Shown here: positions 31,473 to 42,649 of the stretch, piece after piece
How positions within the stretch are numbered: position 1 is the first letter of the stretch
How the letters are laid out: every line of letters starts with the position of its first letter
Origin: Gari tellinella
Taxonomy: Eukaryota; Mollusca; Bivalvia; Cardiida; Psammobiidae
Direction of reading: 5' to 3'
NCBI GenBank assembly: GCA_922989275.2
Contig: OV277870.1
Location: forward strand, 38,684,356-38,748,355
Length of the DNA stretch: 64,000 nucleotides
Notes under the pieces: model-generated
What the model was told of the DNA's origin: nothing
Database searches by the model: none
Seen by the model: the letters and a program-made list of their open reading frames with translations, nothing else
Program-made: the position numbers and the translations under genes

Positions 31473-32227
31473 TTAAAGTGGAGGAAGTCATATTAGTGAA
31501 GGAGTCAAGTTCCTCTACTTAGGAAACAATATGCTCTTGATAGCAGAGTATCTCTGCAAAACTCTTCGATTTCTTCATTTATCTGTCATGGAGAAAATAT
31601 CCCCTTCACTCTTCAACATTCATCTCTCATACTACACTCCTATATTTTCCTTTGTTTTACTTACACTCTTAGTTTGCAAAAGAATATATATAATATTCGT
31701 ATTAAACTTCTCCAAATGCCGTATAAATGAATATTAAATCTGTACTTCTGATGTAAAAGGCTTACATGACCCATCTAAACGAGGACAGATATTTCACTGG
31801 TTGAAACTAAATAAATACTCTATATGCTTATTACAAGAAATACGCTGTGAAGAAATGTCATATGATAAATGGAAAAAGGATTTCGGCGATGAATTATTTT
31901 TCAGTGGAAACAGTACGAATTGTGCAGGAGTGGGCATCCTTATCCACTCTAAATTTACATATTCAATACAAGGATATAATAACCTAATACATGGACGGAT
32001 GCAGTCATTGAGAATTAATATAAATGAAAAAGATTATGTACTCTTAAATATTTATGCACCTAATAATTAAACAGCACATGTAACCTTTCTGACGAAAATT
32101 GAAGATTTAACTACTTCAAATGATAGTGAAACGATGATTATCGGTGGAGATTTTAATACAGTTATAGATACATGTAGATATAAAGATACAAAGAACGCAA
32201 ATTCGAACAGCAATAAGAAAAATATAT

Positions 32228-32310
32228 ATCATTTACATCGTTATTTTGTATTATATTATTTAATTTGTCACAAATTAAATAATATAATACAAAATAACGA
32301 TGTAAATGAT
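32228..32310. repeat. Perfect palindrome, 41-bp arms with 1-nt loop
   Basis: ATCATTTACATCGTTATTTT begins the left arm and its exact complement AAAATAACGATGTAAATGAT ends the right arm. All 41 pairs match around a single C at 32269. Very AT-rich. It interrupts the endonuclease-side LINE segment. Confidence 0.95.
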
Positions 32311-32388
32311 TTATAGAGAATTTTAAATCCTGAAACTGAACAATATACATGGCACTCCAACACCAAACCAACAATATTTTGTAGACTG

Positions 32389-32510
32389 CAGGGTTTGCGA
32401 CGACAAACAAAGGGTTGTAAATCCCGCTGAGACGGTAGGCCCCCTAAACAGAGACCAGGGGACTACCGTCTCAGCGGGATTTAAAACCCTTTGTTCGTCG
32501 CAACACCCTG
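32389..32510. mobile_element. Foldback MITE with CAGGGTT ends
   Basis: CAGGGTTTGCGACGA and TCGTCGCAACACCCTG ends; arms continue AAATCCCGCTGAGACGGTAG and its complement. CAGGG/CCCTG ends are hAT-like, but the flanks show no convincing 8-bp duplication. Confidence 0.75.
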
Positions 32511-33479
32511 CGGTGAAAAGGGGGAAGTAATCCTCTCAGCAGATCTCAACAAATTAGCCAAAATGGGAGCAAATCTAATATTTGAATGTATATATAAACG
32601 AAAAAGACTGTACAAAAACACAATTCAACTCCCTGCCAACTTTTTTAAAAGACATATTTAGGGCATGGTCAAACAAAAATTACGAACAGAATCCAGAGGA
32701 AATAAAACGCCAAATATTAAGGAACAATTCATTTATAAGAAACAATAATGAAACTTTATTTTATAAAGAATGGCATGAAAAAGGTAGCACATACCAAACA
32801 TCTGGAAACAAAGATTGAAAACAGACATTATAACGAGTAACAATATAGGAGAAAATCTATTGAAACAAGTCCAAAAATCCAGCAGTACAAATAAAATACT
32901 ATATAGTAGAATGGTAAAAGAAATACAAAACAACACCATAATCAAACCTCATACAAATGGGAAAAGGAAAGCACGAATATCGACTGGAAAACAGGACACA
33001 CAATACCAGGTAAAGCCTTAATTGATACAAAGTTATGTGCCTTCCAATACAAATATATAATGCGAATTATTTCAAACTACGAATTCCTGTATAAATGCAA
33101 TCTAGAAAATGTGTGACTTTTGTACCATGAACATTGAAACCAACAAACATTTGTTCTGGGATTGTCAATATTCCAGAGGGCTGTGGACAAATTTAGAGGT
33201 ACATCTCAAAGCGAGACATGTCACAAGTCATTTTAAACTTAAACTATGTGTTGATATCATTGGGATACACAGAATAGAGCAGTTTTTCAACTTTGTTAAA
33301 TACCATATTGATCTATGCGAAATACTTCAGAAAGAAAAGAATATTATTAGACAGAATAAAGAGAAAGGACACGAGTCCACTACTGTCGCCCTAAACGGAA
33401 ATGACGGCATGCTCACTGCAAACGATCAGACAAATGACGTGCTGTCAAGATCTGTCCCACAAAAAGTGCTTTAGCCCGG

Positions 33480-34074
33480 ATTGTGTCCGAGCTTGCCGGA
33501 TGAAATACAATACGGTATGTCTGCTGATACCGTGCTGTCTTGCAAACTAGACGCTGTTAGAAAACTACGTCTAAGTAACGTCAACGTAACACATTCGTTT
33601 GTTGACGTGCTGACCTAGGTACCTTTGCAATGTCTGCGGCGATCTGCCACTCCACTTGTATGTTGAAAATGTTTGCGCAAACGAATGATTATGTTTCTAT
33701 GGTATCAAGTCGTTCTACTCACGTAAGTGACGTTGTAGTTATGAACAAGCATCGCAAAGACTCTAATTTGCCTAATTTCATTCAATCTCAGCAAGTTTGT
33801 TGTGTACCGATGTGAAGTCAATAATGTTTGTTTCTTTGTATAAGGAATACGAATTACACTAATGCATAATTCGGTGGCAAGTGCATCTTTCTTGAGCTGC
33901 ACGTGCAAATCATTAAAAAATAACTTATTTCCCAATAAACTTAAACTATCTTCATAGCACGTAATATAATGATTTTGTTATCGATGGATGACAAATATAC
34001 ATGAGATATAGTGTGCGAAAATTTAAATCGATACGTCTTCTAGATATTAAAGTATTTGAAATGAAAATATACAG
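33480..34074. other. No feature recognised
   Basis: Small ORFs (33630-33815, 33705-33935) lack domains and overlap on opposite strands. No terminal repeats were found. Confidence 0.35.
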
Positions 34075-34280
34075 TTTCTTTATGAAATGAGTTTAGTTCC
34101 ACTTCATATAGTCATGAATATATACCATCAGAAATAATTTCTATAGCCTAATAGATAGTATTTTAAAGCAGGCCGAAAGTAAAGCAGAAAACGCATTTAG
34201 GTACTAATACTTTACTTTCAACAGGCTTTAAGTGGTCACCTGTCTTCAAATCCAGAAAAAGATTATGGGGTAACCTGTTA
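34075..34280. mobile_element. Family D MITE, diverged
   Basis: GTTCCACTTCATATAGTCAT body, then the hairpin arm AAAGCAGGCCGAAAGTAAAG and TACTTTCAACAGGCTTTAAG. The stem centre is mismatched (AAACGCATTTAGGTACTAA). The right end GGGGTAACCTG precedes TTAA. Confidence 0.7.
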
Positions 34281-34339
34281 AGTCAGTAAAAGATATGATA
34301 TATTAGAATAGGTATATCATTAAATTAGACTGAAGAGTA

Positions 34340-34547
34340 CAGTGGAGAAGATGTCATTATTTGCCAATGGTGGCGATTATACTGAAACGATTATCTCCAC
34401 TGCAACCAGTTTGGAGCCAGATCAGACCCCGGTTAACCCGGAGTCTGATCAGGTTCGAAACTATTTGCCACTCATAATGTCGTCAACGTTTTCTTTTTTG
34501 TTTTACTGCATTAAGTTTCGTTTAGTATCTTATAATCGGGAGTAAAT
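34340..34547. mobile_element. Family B MITE, right end decayed
   Basis: CAGTGGAGAAGATGTCATTA follows TA; hairpin about 34405-34468 (CAGTTTGGAGCCAGATCAGA, stem CCCCGG). The right part, TTTCGTTTAGTATC, is the expected body, without a clean end. Confidence 0.75.
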
Positions 34548-34674
34548 ATTTGTACTGGCGAAGGAACTATTTAAACACACCTGGTTGTCTTATTCATATA
34601 CCATATTCTTAATATACATGTACTGTAGAAACAGTAGGAAATGGGCATCGGAGGGATACACAAAAGGACTGATA

Positions 34675-35032
34675 CTGCGCTCCCTCTCTACAATGGCCCT
34701 CCCAACAACGATTCCCTTATTCCAACGACCATTGCCACAGTTCCCTAACATGACCATTATGTCTAACGCTTTTACTGCTGTAATATCGTCTGCTTAAAGT
34801 TGTCGTCTGCTGTTTTTCTCAAAATTACATATTCGACATTTTGACAGAAAAAATACTTAATGATGAGTGACAAATAGCTTGAATCCAGATCAGACGCCGT
34901 GTTACGCGGCGTCTGATCTGGATTCAAGCTGTTTGTAAATGAAAACCAATTTCCCTTCCCATAACGACTCCCTCCGTACAACGCACACAATCAGTGTCTC
35001 CCATTGGTTGTCGTTGTAGAGAGGGGGCGCTG
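34675..35032. mobile_element. Family A MITE, full length
   Basis: CTGCGCTCCCTCTCTACAAT and GTTGTAGAGAGGGGGCGCTG ends beside TA. Hairpin 34872-34937 (CAGCTTGAATCCAGATCAGA and its complement). It lies about 165 bp beyond the donor of the 35203-35313 exon. Confidence 0.9.
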
Positions 35033-35202
35033 TATATGCCAAGTTCAGCCCGTTTATGCTTCCAATGTTACGCCTTGGAGGCATAAAAAACCCATTTCTC
35101 AAACCAATAACACTTATTGTTACGCAATGTCCTTTATATATAATACCCATCCATATAATGAATACTTGTGTAAAAAACCCAGATTTTCACTTAAGCACGT
35201 AC

Positions 35203-35313
35203 CAGCGCAGTTCACTTCGTCACTTCCGTCTGGGCAGTGCTCGTGGACATCACATTCAAAGGTCGAGTTGATACAATATCCCCCACCACAGTCGAACTGA
35301 CCATCTGAGCAGG
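35203..35313 (-). CDS. LDLa exon
   Basis: Complete LDLa repeat, C-x6-C-x4-C-x6-C-x5-C-x8-C, with DGQFDCGGGYC and HCPDGSDEVNC. Acceptor TTTGTAAG, donor GTACGT at 35202-35197, phase 1-1. Sister of the exon at 21326-21436. Only 291 bp of intron separate it from the preceding exon at 35605. Confidence 0.9.
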
Positions 35314-35604
35314 CTTACAAATAGAAAACAAATAAGGTAATAAATATAAAAGAGAATCCTATATAGTGACTCTCTAAATCTCTCTACTGAAAGGCTTGTT
35401 TCGAATTGAACACTAACTATGATACCATGTGGCATTATTCAGTGTATATGACTGCTAAACCAGGGGGTTTACTTGTAACTGACCTAACTCGATTCATGTG
35501 TGTATGTCTGAAAAGGTTTGGATTCTGACCTACGCTTCTTAAAAGTGGGTAAAAGTGAATTCCTCACCTATATAGGCACTTGAAGACTTAGAAGATCTAC
35601 TTAC

Positions 35605-35715
35605 TGCAATTGTCTTCGTCAGATCCATCGAAGCAGTCTGTAACATTGTCACATATCTGTGCTCGAGAAATGCACCGATCTCCGCACGTGAACTCCGTCT
35701 CTAGACACGTGGAAC
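35605..35715 (-). CDS. LDLa exon
   Basis: Complete short-loop LDLa repeat, C-x6-C-x3-C-x6-C-x5-C-x8-C, with TEFTCGDRC and CFDGSDEDNC. Acceptor TGTTAGCAG, donor GTAAGT, phase 1-1. Very similar to the exon at 36290-36400 (shared CGDRCIS, ICDN, SDEDNCS), an apparent recent tandem exon duplication. A short TA microsatellite sits just upstream (about 35734-35757). Confidence 0.9.
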
Positions 35716-35958
35716 CTGCTAACAGCACAATACATATATGTATATATATATATATTATGAGGCTTTGCCATCAAACAACAGCTCAACATGTTATGTTCAT
35801 AGAAGCGCATTAGCAGGTGAAGTTTGGTGACCTTAGTACACATCTGACCTAAATGCAAACAAAACCTGTACTTTAGTTCGTACGGACGTACCGACTGACA
35901 AGGGTAACACAATATAAATCGGAACATTTCGTAGCAGGACATTAAAAATTGGTCTTAA

Positions 35959-36213
35959 CTCATTGAGCCCTAGTGACACATATATGCGTCCTTTACCAAA
36001 TGTGTACCTGTTAAGAGTACACTTGTCCTATGCATATACTGAAGTCCCTGATCAGAGGGCTCCTGCAGAAGCCGACTCCGAGCCCTCTGATCATGGACTT
36101 CACTGTTTGTCATTTTGCAATTTATTACAAAAAAACAACCCTAAATAGTCTAAAATTGACCAGCCAATATTGCAAACAGGAATTGTCCGTCTGAAGTTTC
36201 AGGGGATAATGAG
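35959..36213. mobile_element. Family C MITE with TTAA on both sides
   Basis: TTAA at 35955-35958 and 36214-36217. CTCATTGAGCCCTAGTGAC and CAGGGGATAATGAG ends. Hairpin about 36038-36110 pairs CCCTGATCAGAGGGCTC with GAGCCCTCTGATCATGG across a 16-nt loop. It lies in the intron between two LDLa exons. Confidence 0.9.
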
Positions 36214-36289
36214 TTAATCGTCCGTCATACGTTGAGAGATTCTTAACAAATGCATGGCAGCTGGCGAGTTGCATAGAGGATCAACTTAC

Positions 36290-36400
36290 TGCAATTGTCT
36301 TCATCAGATCTATCAATGCAGTCTGCAAAATTATCACATATTTTTTCTGGAGAAATGCACCGATCTCCACAAGAGAACTCAGCGTCTAGGCACGCAGAAT
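36290..36400 (-). CDS. LDLa exon
   Basis: Complete short-loop LDLa repeat with AEFSCGDRC and CIDRSDEDNC. The calcium loop has Arg in place of Gly (DRSDE). Acceptor TATTTTCAG, donor GTAAGT, phase 1-1. Duplicate of the exon at 35605-35715; the two are the first full LDLa modules after the half domains. Confidence 0.9.
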
Positions 36401-36617
36401 CTGAAAATAGTAAAATATAATTATAATGACAGTATATAAATTATATTCCTGTTGTAAAGGTATTTTTATAAAGAAACCTAAAGACTTCGATAACCCATGG
36501 GGTCATTTATTTCTAAATAAAGAGTAACTAATAAATACGGTGAAGCTTACTTACAACAAAGTCCTCGGGTCGTTGTTTTCTTTCATTATATATTACTTAA
36601 AGAATATTACTTTATAT

Positions 36618-36731
36618 AAAAGTTTAAGCAGACGGTATTGCCTAAATGTTTTGTTTGGGGGAACAACGGTAAGCGTTGTTGTAAAGAGGAAATCGTTGTT
36701 CAGAGGACAGTTGTAGGGAGGGAGCATAGTT
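36618..36731. mobile_element. Family A MITE, right end only
   Basis: GCAGACGGTATTGCCTAAAT, GTTGTTGTAAAGAGGAAATC and GTTGTAGGGAGGGAGCATAG are the right third of family A. No hairpin or left end. Confidence 0.7.
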
Positions 36732-36869
36732 AAAGTGTTAACATTCCGATAGTATTTGAAGAAAAAAAGGTTACATTTCCATTTTGCTATTATCTTGTTT
36801 TCTGATTTCCGTTTTAGCATTCTTATGAGCTCTCTAACCATTGCAGGAATTTGCACGTGGTCTATAGTG

Positions 36870-37075
36870 GATAAGGCATTTTTTGCTTTCCAAATAAACG
36901 CGTCCATGCTTAAAACTATATATCTATTACAAAAAAAATTGGCGCCGGATCAGTCGCCGGGTAACCCGGCGCCTCAACAAGCTCCAAACCGTTTGCTACT
37001 CAAATTCTATTAAAACAAAACTATTTCCAAAAAGTATTTTCCTCAGTTTCGTTTCGTTGAAATAGGAAAGAACGA
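36870..37075. mobile_element. Family B MITE fragment
   Basis: CAAATAAACGCGTCCATGCT is B body. Hairpin about 36935-36993 (GCGCCGGATCAGTCGCCGGG TAA CCCGGCG), right arm damaged. It ends near GAAATAGGAAAGAACG. Confidence 0.65.
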
Positions 37076-37157
37076 CGGACGCAATGCTCCACTTATATAA
37101 TCACAAAATAAGTGATTGGTTGAGACAAAAGCTTTATACGTTTTGATTAGAATGAAT

Positions 37158-37403
37158 TTATACATTCAACCCTGGCGACGAGTATACACGTCATTTATAA
37201 AGAGTGTTCCGGTTAAAAGTACATTTGCAATTTGAAAACTGTAGAACCCGTCCAAAGGACTCCGAAAGGAGCACATTGATTAGGGTCTGCACTGTTCTTC
37301 ATATTGCAAATTAATTATAAAATGCAACCCTAAAATGGACGTAAAATAAATGTTCTTGTATCTTGACTTTAATTGAAACTGGAATATTCGATTGTGGATG
37401 AGT
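37158..37403. mobile_element. Family C MITE, diverged
   Basis: ACATTCAACCCTGGCGACGA left body and GATTGTGGATGAGTTCACC right end. The hairpin (about 37240-37298) is weak: GAACCCGTCCAAAGGACTCC and GGAGCACATTGATTAGGGTC. Confidence 0.65.
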
Positions 37404-37404
37404 T

Positions 37405-38210
37405 CACCTTATGGTAAATGGGTCATGTCGTAGAGTGGAATTTGCTATGATCTGCTAAAATATGAATAATTCAATAAAATATTGTATGTAATCACTTAGT
37501 TTCTTGTTATTTCGATTTCCCCATTAGAATTATTAGTAGCGTTTAGATATATAGCTCTTAGTTCATACGTTTTGGTCTTGGTCAGTCGTTAGGAATTTGT
37601 ACTGTTTGATCTAGGGGAACTAACTTTCACTAACATTATTTTGACTAACCTTAACATCATGTGATTACGGGTCATTTTTATCCTGTAAATTTAAATGGCA
37701 GCCATAATATAGGCATTTGTTTACGTCTGAATAAATTATATATTTATGCAGGTAAATACATGTTGTTATGTTGTTAAGACTATAATTATATTTTTTATAC
37801 TATTAGCTTTCATACCTTTAAGTTAGGATAAGATAACTTTTGCATAACAGTAATGATTTGTAATGTAACAAGTAGGTGTGTTTTGTTTAGCTGACACCGA
37901 ATATACATGTTTGTTTACAATATATCTGTGTACAATTACTTTGTAGTACCGTACGGAGTATCATTACTATTTTCTTATTATTGTTTTATTGTTTGCAGAA
38001 TCTTCATGACTCTGTCATGATTGTAGATGATAGTCCAACTGAAATAAACAACTGATAGACTTGATCTGACAGTATTGATCCTAATTTGAACCCCTGAGCT
38101 TGGCCGGATAATGATTTATTCATATTTCAGCAGTTCATAGCAAAGCAAAATCCACCCTACGGCAGTCAGATAGTAACCATATATGCCGTGTAGTACTTAA
38201 CTATCATTAC
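37405..38210. other. Intron sequence, nothing recognised
   Basis: No ORF, repeat or domain recognised. Confidence 0.35.
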
Positions 38211-38294
38211 CTGAATAATCAGAGTACTCTTCACATTTTTCACTATGAGGTATACATGTGTGGCCGCAGTCAATCTGATACTCTTCACAGTCAC
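38211..38294 (-). CDS. Half LDLa (4-cysteine) exon
   Basis: A 28-codon exon, phase 1-1, acceptor CTATTTCAG, donor GTAATG. It encodes only the first lobe of an LDLa repeat, C-x6-C-x3-C-x6-C (QIDCGHTCIPHSEKC), then EEYSDYS and the donor. C5, C6 and the calcium loop are missing. The exon and about 50 bp of its upstream intron resemble the exon at 42454-42528, so the two arose by duplication. Confidence 0.82.
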
Positions 38295-38589
38295 CTGAAA
38301 TAGGAGTGCTAAACGATATTAATCCTGTTCAATTCCTACTATTAAACATCTAAATCAAACTCACTATTGTCGGACATGACCCAGGCACGTTGAGTACACA
38401 GGCCAGTAGTTCCAAAGTTATATCTAAGTTTTCGGACAGACAAACAGACAGACAGGGCCAAAAAACCCAATGTGCCCCGACTAAGTCGTGCTGGGGAATA
38501 AAACGTGTTAATTTTCTGATTAGTGTTCTTAGACGGAATAAAGTTATTAAGTGACACGTATAAACCAGTCACAAACAACGTGTATACCA

Positions 38590-39420
38590 TGTATAAAGTC
38601 CCCATCACCCGAGGGTCGAAAGTTATTGCCATTTCAAATACTTGACCTTTTGACCCGACATATCTGAAATATATATGTTAATATTCCTCCAAATTAGAGC
38701 AACACTTATACACAATATGAAATCCCTCTCAGCTAAGGGTAAACTATTATGACATTTTGACATCTGCGACCTTGCCCTTTGACCGGTTATGTCTGAAATA
38801 TACAGTCATACTTCTCTAAATCAGAGCAACACATGAACAAAATATGCAGCCCGGATCGCCAGAGTGACTAAGATTATCGCCATTTCAAATATTGAACTTT
38901 TTTACCTCTGTTAAATTGACATTTGAGCCGACAAGTCTGAATTATAAACATTTATATTGTTCTCGATAACAGCAATATGTATACTAAATAATGATGTCTC
39001 GATCAACTAAGGGTATGAGGTTGTGGCCATATTAAAAAAAAAAATTTGACCTTTGTTACATTAACCTTCGACCCGTTATGCCCAACTCCCGCATTTTCAT
39101 ATAATATATATACCTTTTCATATGGGCAACATATTTTCAACGTTTTAATTTTGTATTGGTTACAGTTTAATAGTTGCGAATAAATATAACAATATGACAT
39201 TTGTGATGCCTAAAATATGTTATACCAAATATAAAGTCCCTATCGCTTGAGGATCAAAGATTATTGCCATATCATGTTTTTGATCTCTGTTTTTGACCTC
39301 TGTTTTTGACCCCGTCGTGCCCAAAGTCTGCATTCTCATATACTTCTTTATATGGGCAATACACACACCATGTACTGAGTGTATATTGGTTATAACTCAG
39401 TTATTGTCAACGTTAAAGTT
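38590..39420. repeat. Degenerate satellite, about 5 units of 120-240 bp
   Basis: The phrase GAGGGTCGAAAGTTATTGCC and variants recur at about 38610, 38735, 38865, 39010 and 39250, each followed by GACCTTTGTTNNATTGACC-type words. Strongly diverged. The ORFs across it are not genes. Confidence 0.65.
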
Positions 39421-39539
39421 GCGAATAAACAAACAGACAAATAAACAGAGTGAGACGGCATAAATAATAAGGGTTATATTTTTCTGCACTTTTCTGACGC
39501 CTGTTTCATCAACAAATTGTTTTAAAAGTTATATTTCAC

Positions 39540-40060
39540 GTTGAATAAGTTATCTTCTTTTAAAGCCAAGTTCAACAACGCTAGTACGTGTAAACATTTT
39601 GGATCAATATCAAACAGGGCAAAGCGCGGCGTCTGATCAGGTTCCAAATTGTTTGACACTCGTACAACGGCCAAGCGCGTAGAAAGGCATATATAAAGTT
39701 GATTCACCAACGAGCGGTATGGGGGTCGCTTAGGTTCCCAGCCGGTCAAGAGCCTTATGAGTGGGGAGAGGATTAAGCCCTTTACAGAAACAATAATATT
39801 TTAGGCTTTTATAAGCCATTTAAATTGATTAAAAACTTCCAGAATTTATAGTTATTGAAGGTATCTTAAACCTTTTTATGCTCAACTGCCATCTGCTTCA
39901 AATATATAGTCGGCGAAAAAAGTCAAAATAAGTTTTTTTTTCAGTATTCTTTTTGTTTTTTATTTGGAGAAACGTTTAATATAAGTGACAAACAATTTTG
40001 ATCCAGATCAGAAGCAGCGTTATCCAAACCGTTCTAAATGTTAGCCAAATAATTTGGATT
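39540..40060. repeat. Two eroded cassette-1 hairpins (family J remnants)
   Basis: About 39590-39660: TTTTGGATCAATATCAAACA ... GCGGCGTCTGATCAGGTTCC. About 39980-40040: CAATTTTGATCCAGATCAGA, right arm mostly lost. The body words GCCATCTGCTTCAAATATAT are J-type. Confidence 0.55.
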
Positions 40061-40399
40061 CCCGGGCGTACCGACGTTAAGGTAGCTATTAGCTAAGGGC
40101 CTGGCGGCCCCCTTAGTCAACCTGCTGAAAGTTTTGATTAAGAAATATTTATATTCGCTCTGTATAGCTGTAAGGTAAAAGTGAGGTCTAATTCTTAAGC
40201 AAACTCTCACTTCAGACCTGGTTCTATCTAGTTTTAAAAATATTCCATACTAAAGGCGGAGAGATACCGACAAAGTAAGGATCTACTTTCTGTTCATTCA
40301 TAGGGTATCTCGAAATCCATATTAAAGTCGGACGAAATTCAATAAAAATCATAAGACGAAAAGATTTATTCTTGAAAGAAAAAGAGACGTTAATTTAAG

Positions 40400-40580
40400 G
40401 TAGATTTCGCGGCGCCTTATCAGTACCCAAACTGTTTGACACTTTTGTCGATAGTTATTAAGTCATACAACATCAAATCTAACTTTGAAACGTGTCTTGC
40501 AAACGACAAGAATGACGCAGACGACAAAAAGTGGTGAAGGGGTAAACATTCCCCGAATAATTTGATCATGAAAGGGTTAA
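40400..40580. mobile_element. Family J right half
   Basis: GTACCCAAACTGTTTGACAC, then AAGTCATACAACATCAAATC, CTTGCAAACGACAAGAATGA and AAAGGGTTAAA. The left arm of the hairpin is gone. Confidence 0.6.
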
Positions 40581-40589
40581 ATAAATGCA

Positions 40590-41414
40590 AACAATATGTT
40601 TGCGAGCAGACACCGCTATTGGGCATGACGTCATGTACATATAATGGCATTGAAAGTACCCGGTATCTGACATTATAATTGTAACCTTTGGTATTGGTGC
40701 AGCTATACAACAACAACAACGGATGTAGAAACTATGTTTGGGAGCAGACAGCGCTATGGGGTATGACGTCATGTAATATAATGGCATTGAAAGTACCCGG
40801 TATCTGACATTGTAATTGTAACCTTTGGTATTGGTGCAGCTATACAACAACAACAACGGATGTCGAAACTATGTTTGGGAGCAGACAGCGCTATGGGGTA
40901 TGACGTCATGTAATATAATGGCATTGAAAGTACCCGGTATCTGACATTGTAATTGTAACCTTTGGTATTGGTGCAGCTATACAACAACAACAACGGATGT
41001 AGAAACTATGTTTGGGAGCAGACAGCGCTATGGGGTATGACGTCATGTAATATAATGACATTGAAAGTACCCGGTATCTGACATTGTAATTGTAACCTTT
41101 GGTATTGGTGCAGCTATACAACAACAACAAAAGATGTAGAAACTATGTTTGGGAGCAGACAGCGCTATGGGGTATGACGTCATGTAATATAATGGCATTG
41201 AAAGTACCCGGTATCTGACATTGTAATTGTAACCTTTGGTATTGGTGCAGCTATACAACAACAACAACGGATGTCGAAACTATGTTTGGGAGCAGACAGC
41301 GCTATGGGGTATGACGTCATGTAATATAATGGCATTGAAAGTACCCGGTATCTGATATTGTAATTGTAACCTTTGGTATTGGTGCAGCTATACAACAAAA
41401 ACAACGGATGTAGA
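40590..41414. repeat. 137-bp tandem satellite, six units
   Basis: Units start at about 40590, 40730, 40867, 41004, 41141 and 41278; the last five are exactly 137 bp and nearly identical. Each contains the palindrome TGACGTCA, GCATTGAAAGTACCCGGTAT, GTAACCTTTGGTATTGGTGC and a CAA run. As 137 is not divisible by 3, overlapping minus-strand ORFs of 74-104 codons appear in rotating frames; they are not proteins. Confidence 0.97.
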
Positions 41415-41428
41415 AACTATTTGTCCTA

Positions 41429-41636
41429 ACTCTTTGCATGCTGGGTATTTTTTTCATCAGCAGCAATTTGTCGTCTGCTATCATTCTAAAATATGATTTT
41501 TCAAATTTTCTTTTAAATTCAGTGTCAGAATGGAAACAGTTTGGATCCTGATGAGACGCCGCGTTACATCTGTATCCAATCTGTTTGCAGAGGTAATCAC
41601 TCTGGCAGATATATTCGCCTCCAGCGTGCAAAGAGT
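41429..41636. mobile_element. TTAA MITE of J type directly after the satellite
   Basis: CTCTTTGCATGCTGGG and CCAGCGTGCAAAGAG ends; the right flank is TTAA, the left is CTAA. Hairpin about 41532-41590: GATCCTGATGAGACGCCGCG, with the right stem shortened. Confidence 0.75.
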
Positions 41637-41639
41637 TAA

Positions 41640-42453
41640 TCCTTTACCATAAATCTGAACAAGGGGAGATCCTTTGAAAGCACAGAAAACAAAGCAAATA
41701 CTGAAAATTGCAGACTCGGTTTAATTGAGTCTGTTCATGAGCAATACTGAAATATGCAACAATGCTCACGCCCCCTAGCACCAGCTTAAGCGGAATTCAA
41801 CTTTCAACTGTGAATGCGCTGAAATCAATGATTCCAAAGGACCAGAAAGTATAACAACACTGAGAATGAAGTACGGGGAGACTTTTTACAGCCACCTCAC
41901 AAGCACTTAACATCTGCTGTTGTGAATTATATAAGTCTGTTCCTAGTAATTAAGATTGGTTACAACTTAACCAGATTGAAAATAAAGCGTACGGCATGTT
42001 TTAATCTAACGTTTTCAGCTAGGATCTGGATACTCTTTCTTATGGTTAATATTCATGATTGAATAAAACAGAATTATTTCATTTTAGTGGAGGAATAATA
42101 TTTTAATTATTTTACTCATTTTAAAGTTGATTCTACAAAATTATGCTTACAATTATGTATACTATTTGTAAAAATATTTAAAGAATTTCCCTTCTTCGGA
42201 TTTTGTTTCGATGTAACTCCATTAAGTATCATTTTATTGTAAATATAGTTATTTATCCTTTCTTGCTTTGTAAGTACATTTATATTATTTCATGTAAAGC
42301 GCCTTTGAACGCAAAACTCCTGTGTGAAAAGAGCACTATAAAAATCTGGTATATATAAAAATAAAATAAAATAACAATAATAAATCAAAGGCATGCAAAT
42401 GTGTATATGTGGAATAATGGGGCCAGTTGGAGTACTACAGTAACCTTCCTTAC
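41640..42453. other. Intron; possible LINE/SINE 3' tail
   Basis: CATGTAAAGCGCCTTTGAAC, GAGCACTATAAAAATCTGGT and an AAATAAAATAA run at about 42290-42385 look like the 3' end of a non-LTR element. The rest is unassigned. Confidence 0.4.
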
Positions 42454-42528
42454 CTGTTGTGTCCTCACACTGTTGACCCTGGGGTATACATCTGTCACCA
42501 CAGTCAATCTCATCTGCTTCACAGTCAC
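42454..42528 (-). CDS. Half LDLa (4-cysteine) exon
   Basis: A 25-codon exon, phase 1-1, acceptor CTACTTCAG, donor GTAAGG. It encodes C-x6-C-x3-C-x6-C (DEIDCGDRCIPQGQQC) then EDTT. It is the start of a short-loop LDLa module without C5, C6 and the DGSDE loop. It follows the second FnIII domain and precedes the sister exon at 38211-38294. Confidence 0.83.
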
Positions 42529-42649
42529 CTGAAGTAGGAGTGCCAAACTATATTAACCTTTGCTTCCAATATTTTTAATCTGCAGCAACACTTGTTCTTT
42601 GACCATAAATCTGCCATTTCTTTGACAAAATACCGTTAGAAAGTCCTTT

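Larger units (their letters stand above)
31744..33475 (+). mobile_element. L1/Tx1-like LINE, internally deleted
   Basis: The first part (31801-32210) is an APE endonuclease: LLQEIRCEE, FFSGNSTNCAGVGILIHSKF, NIYAPNN, IIGGDFNTVID. The last part (32600-33470) is the post-RT region: FKDIFRAWSNKNYEQ-like block, NETLFYKEWHEKG, and a zinc-ribbon CDFCTMNIETNKHLFWDC followed by W (zf-RVT style). The RT itself is absent. In its place are a perfect palindrome and a foldback element. Several frames are broken, so the copy is dead. Confidence 0.82.

Noticed and set aside
33109..33474. Possible host zinc-finger gene (CDFC...HLFWDC)
   Set aside because: The pattern and order match the zf-RVT-type end of L1/Tx1 LINEs, and the endonuclease of the same element lies upstream.
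40420..41631. Series of overlapping minus-strand ORFs of 74-104 codons with near-identical proteins
   Set aside because: They are the 137-bp satellite read in rotating frames; the period is not a multiple of three and there are no gene signals.
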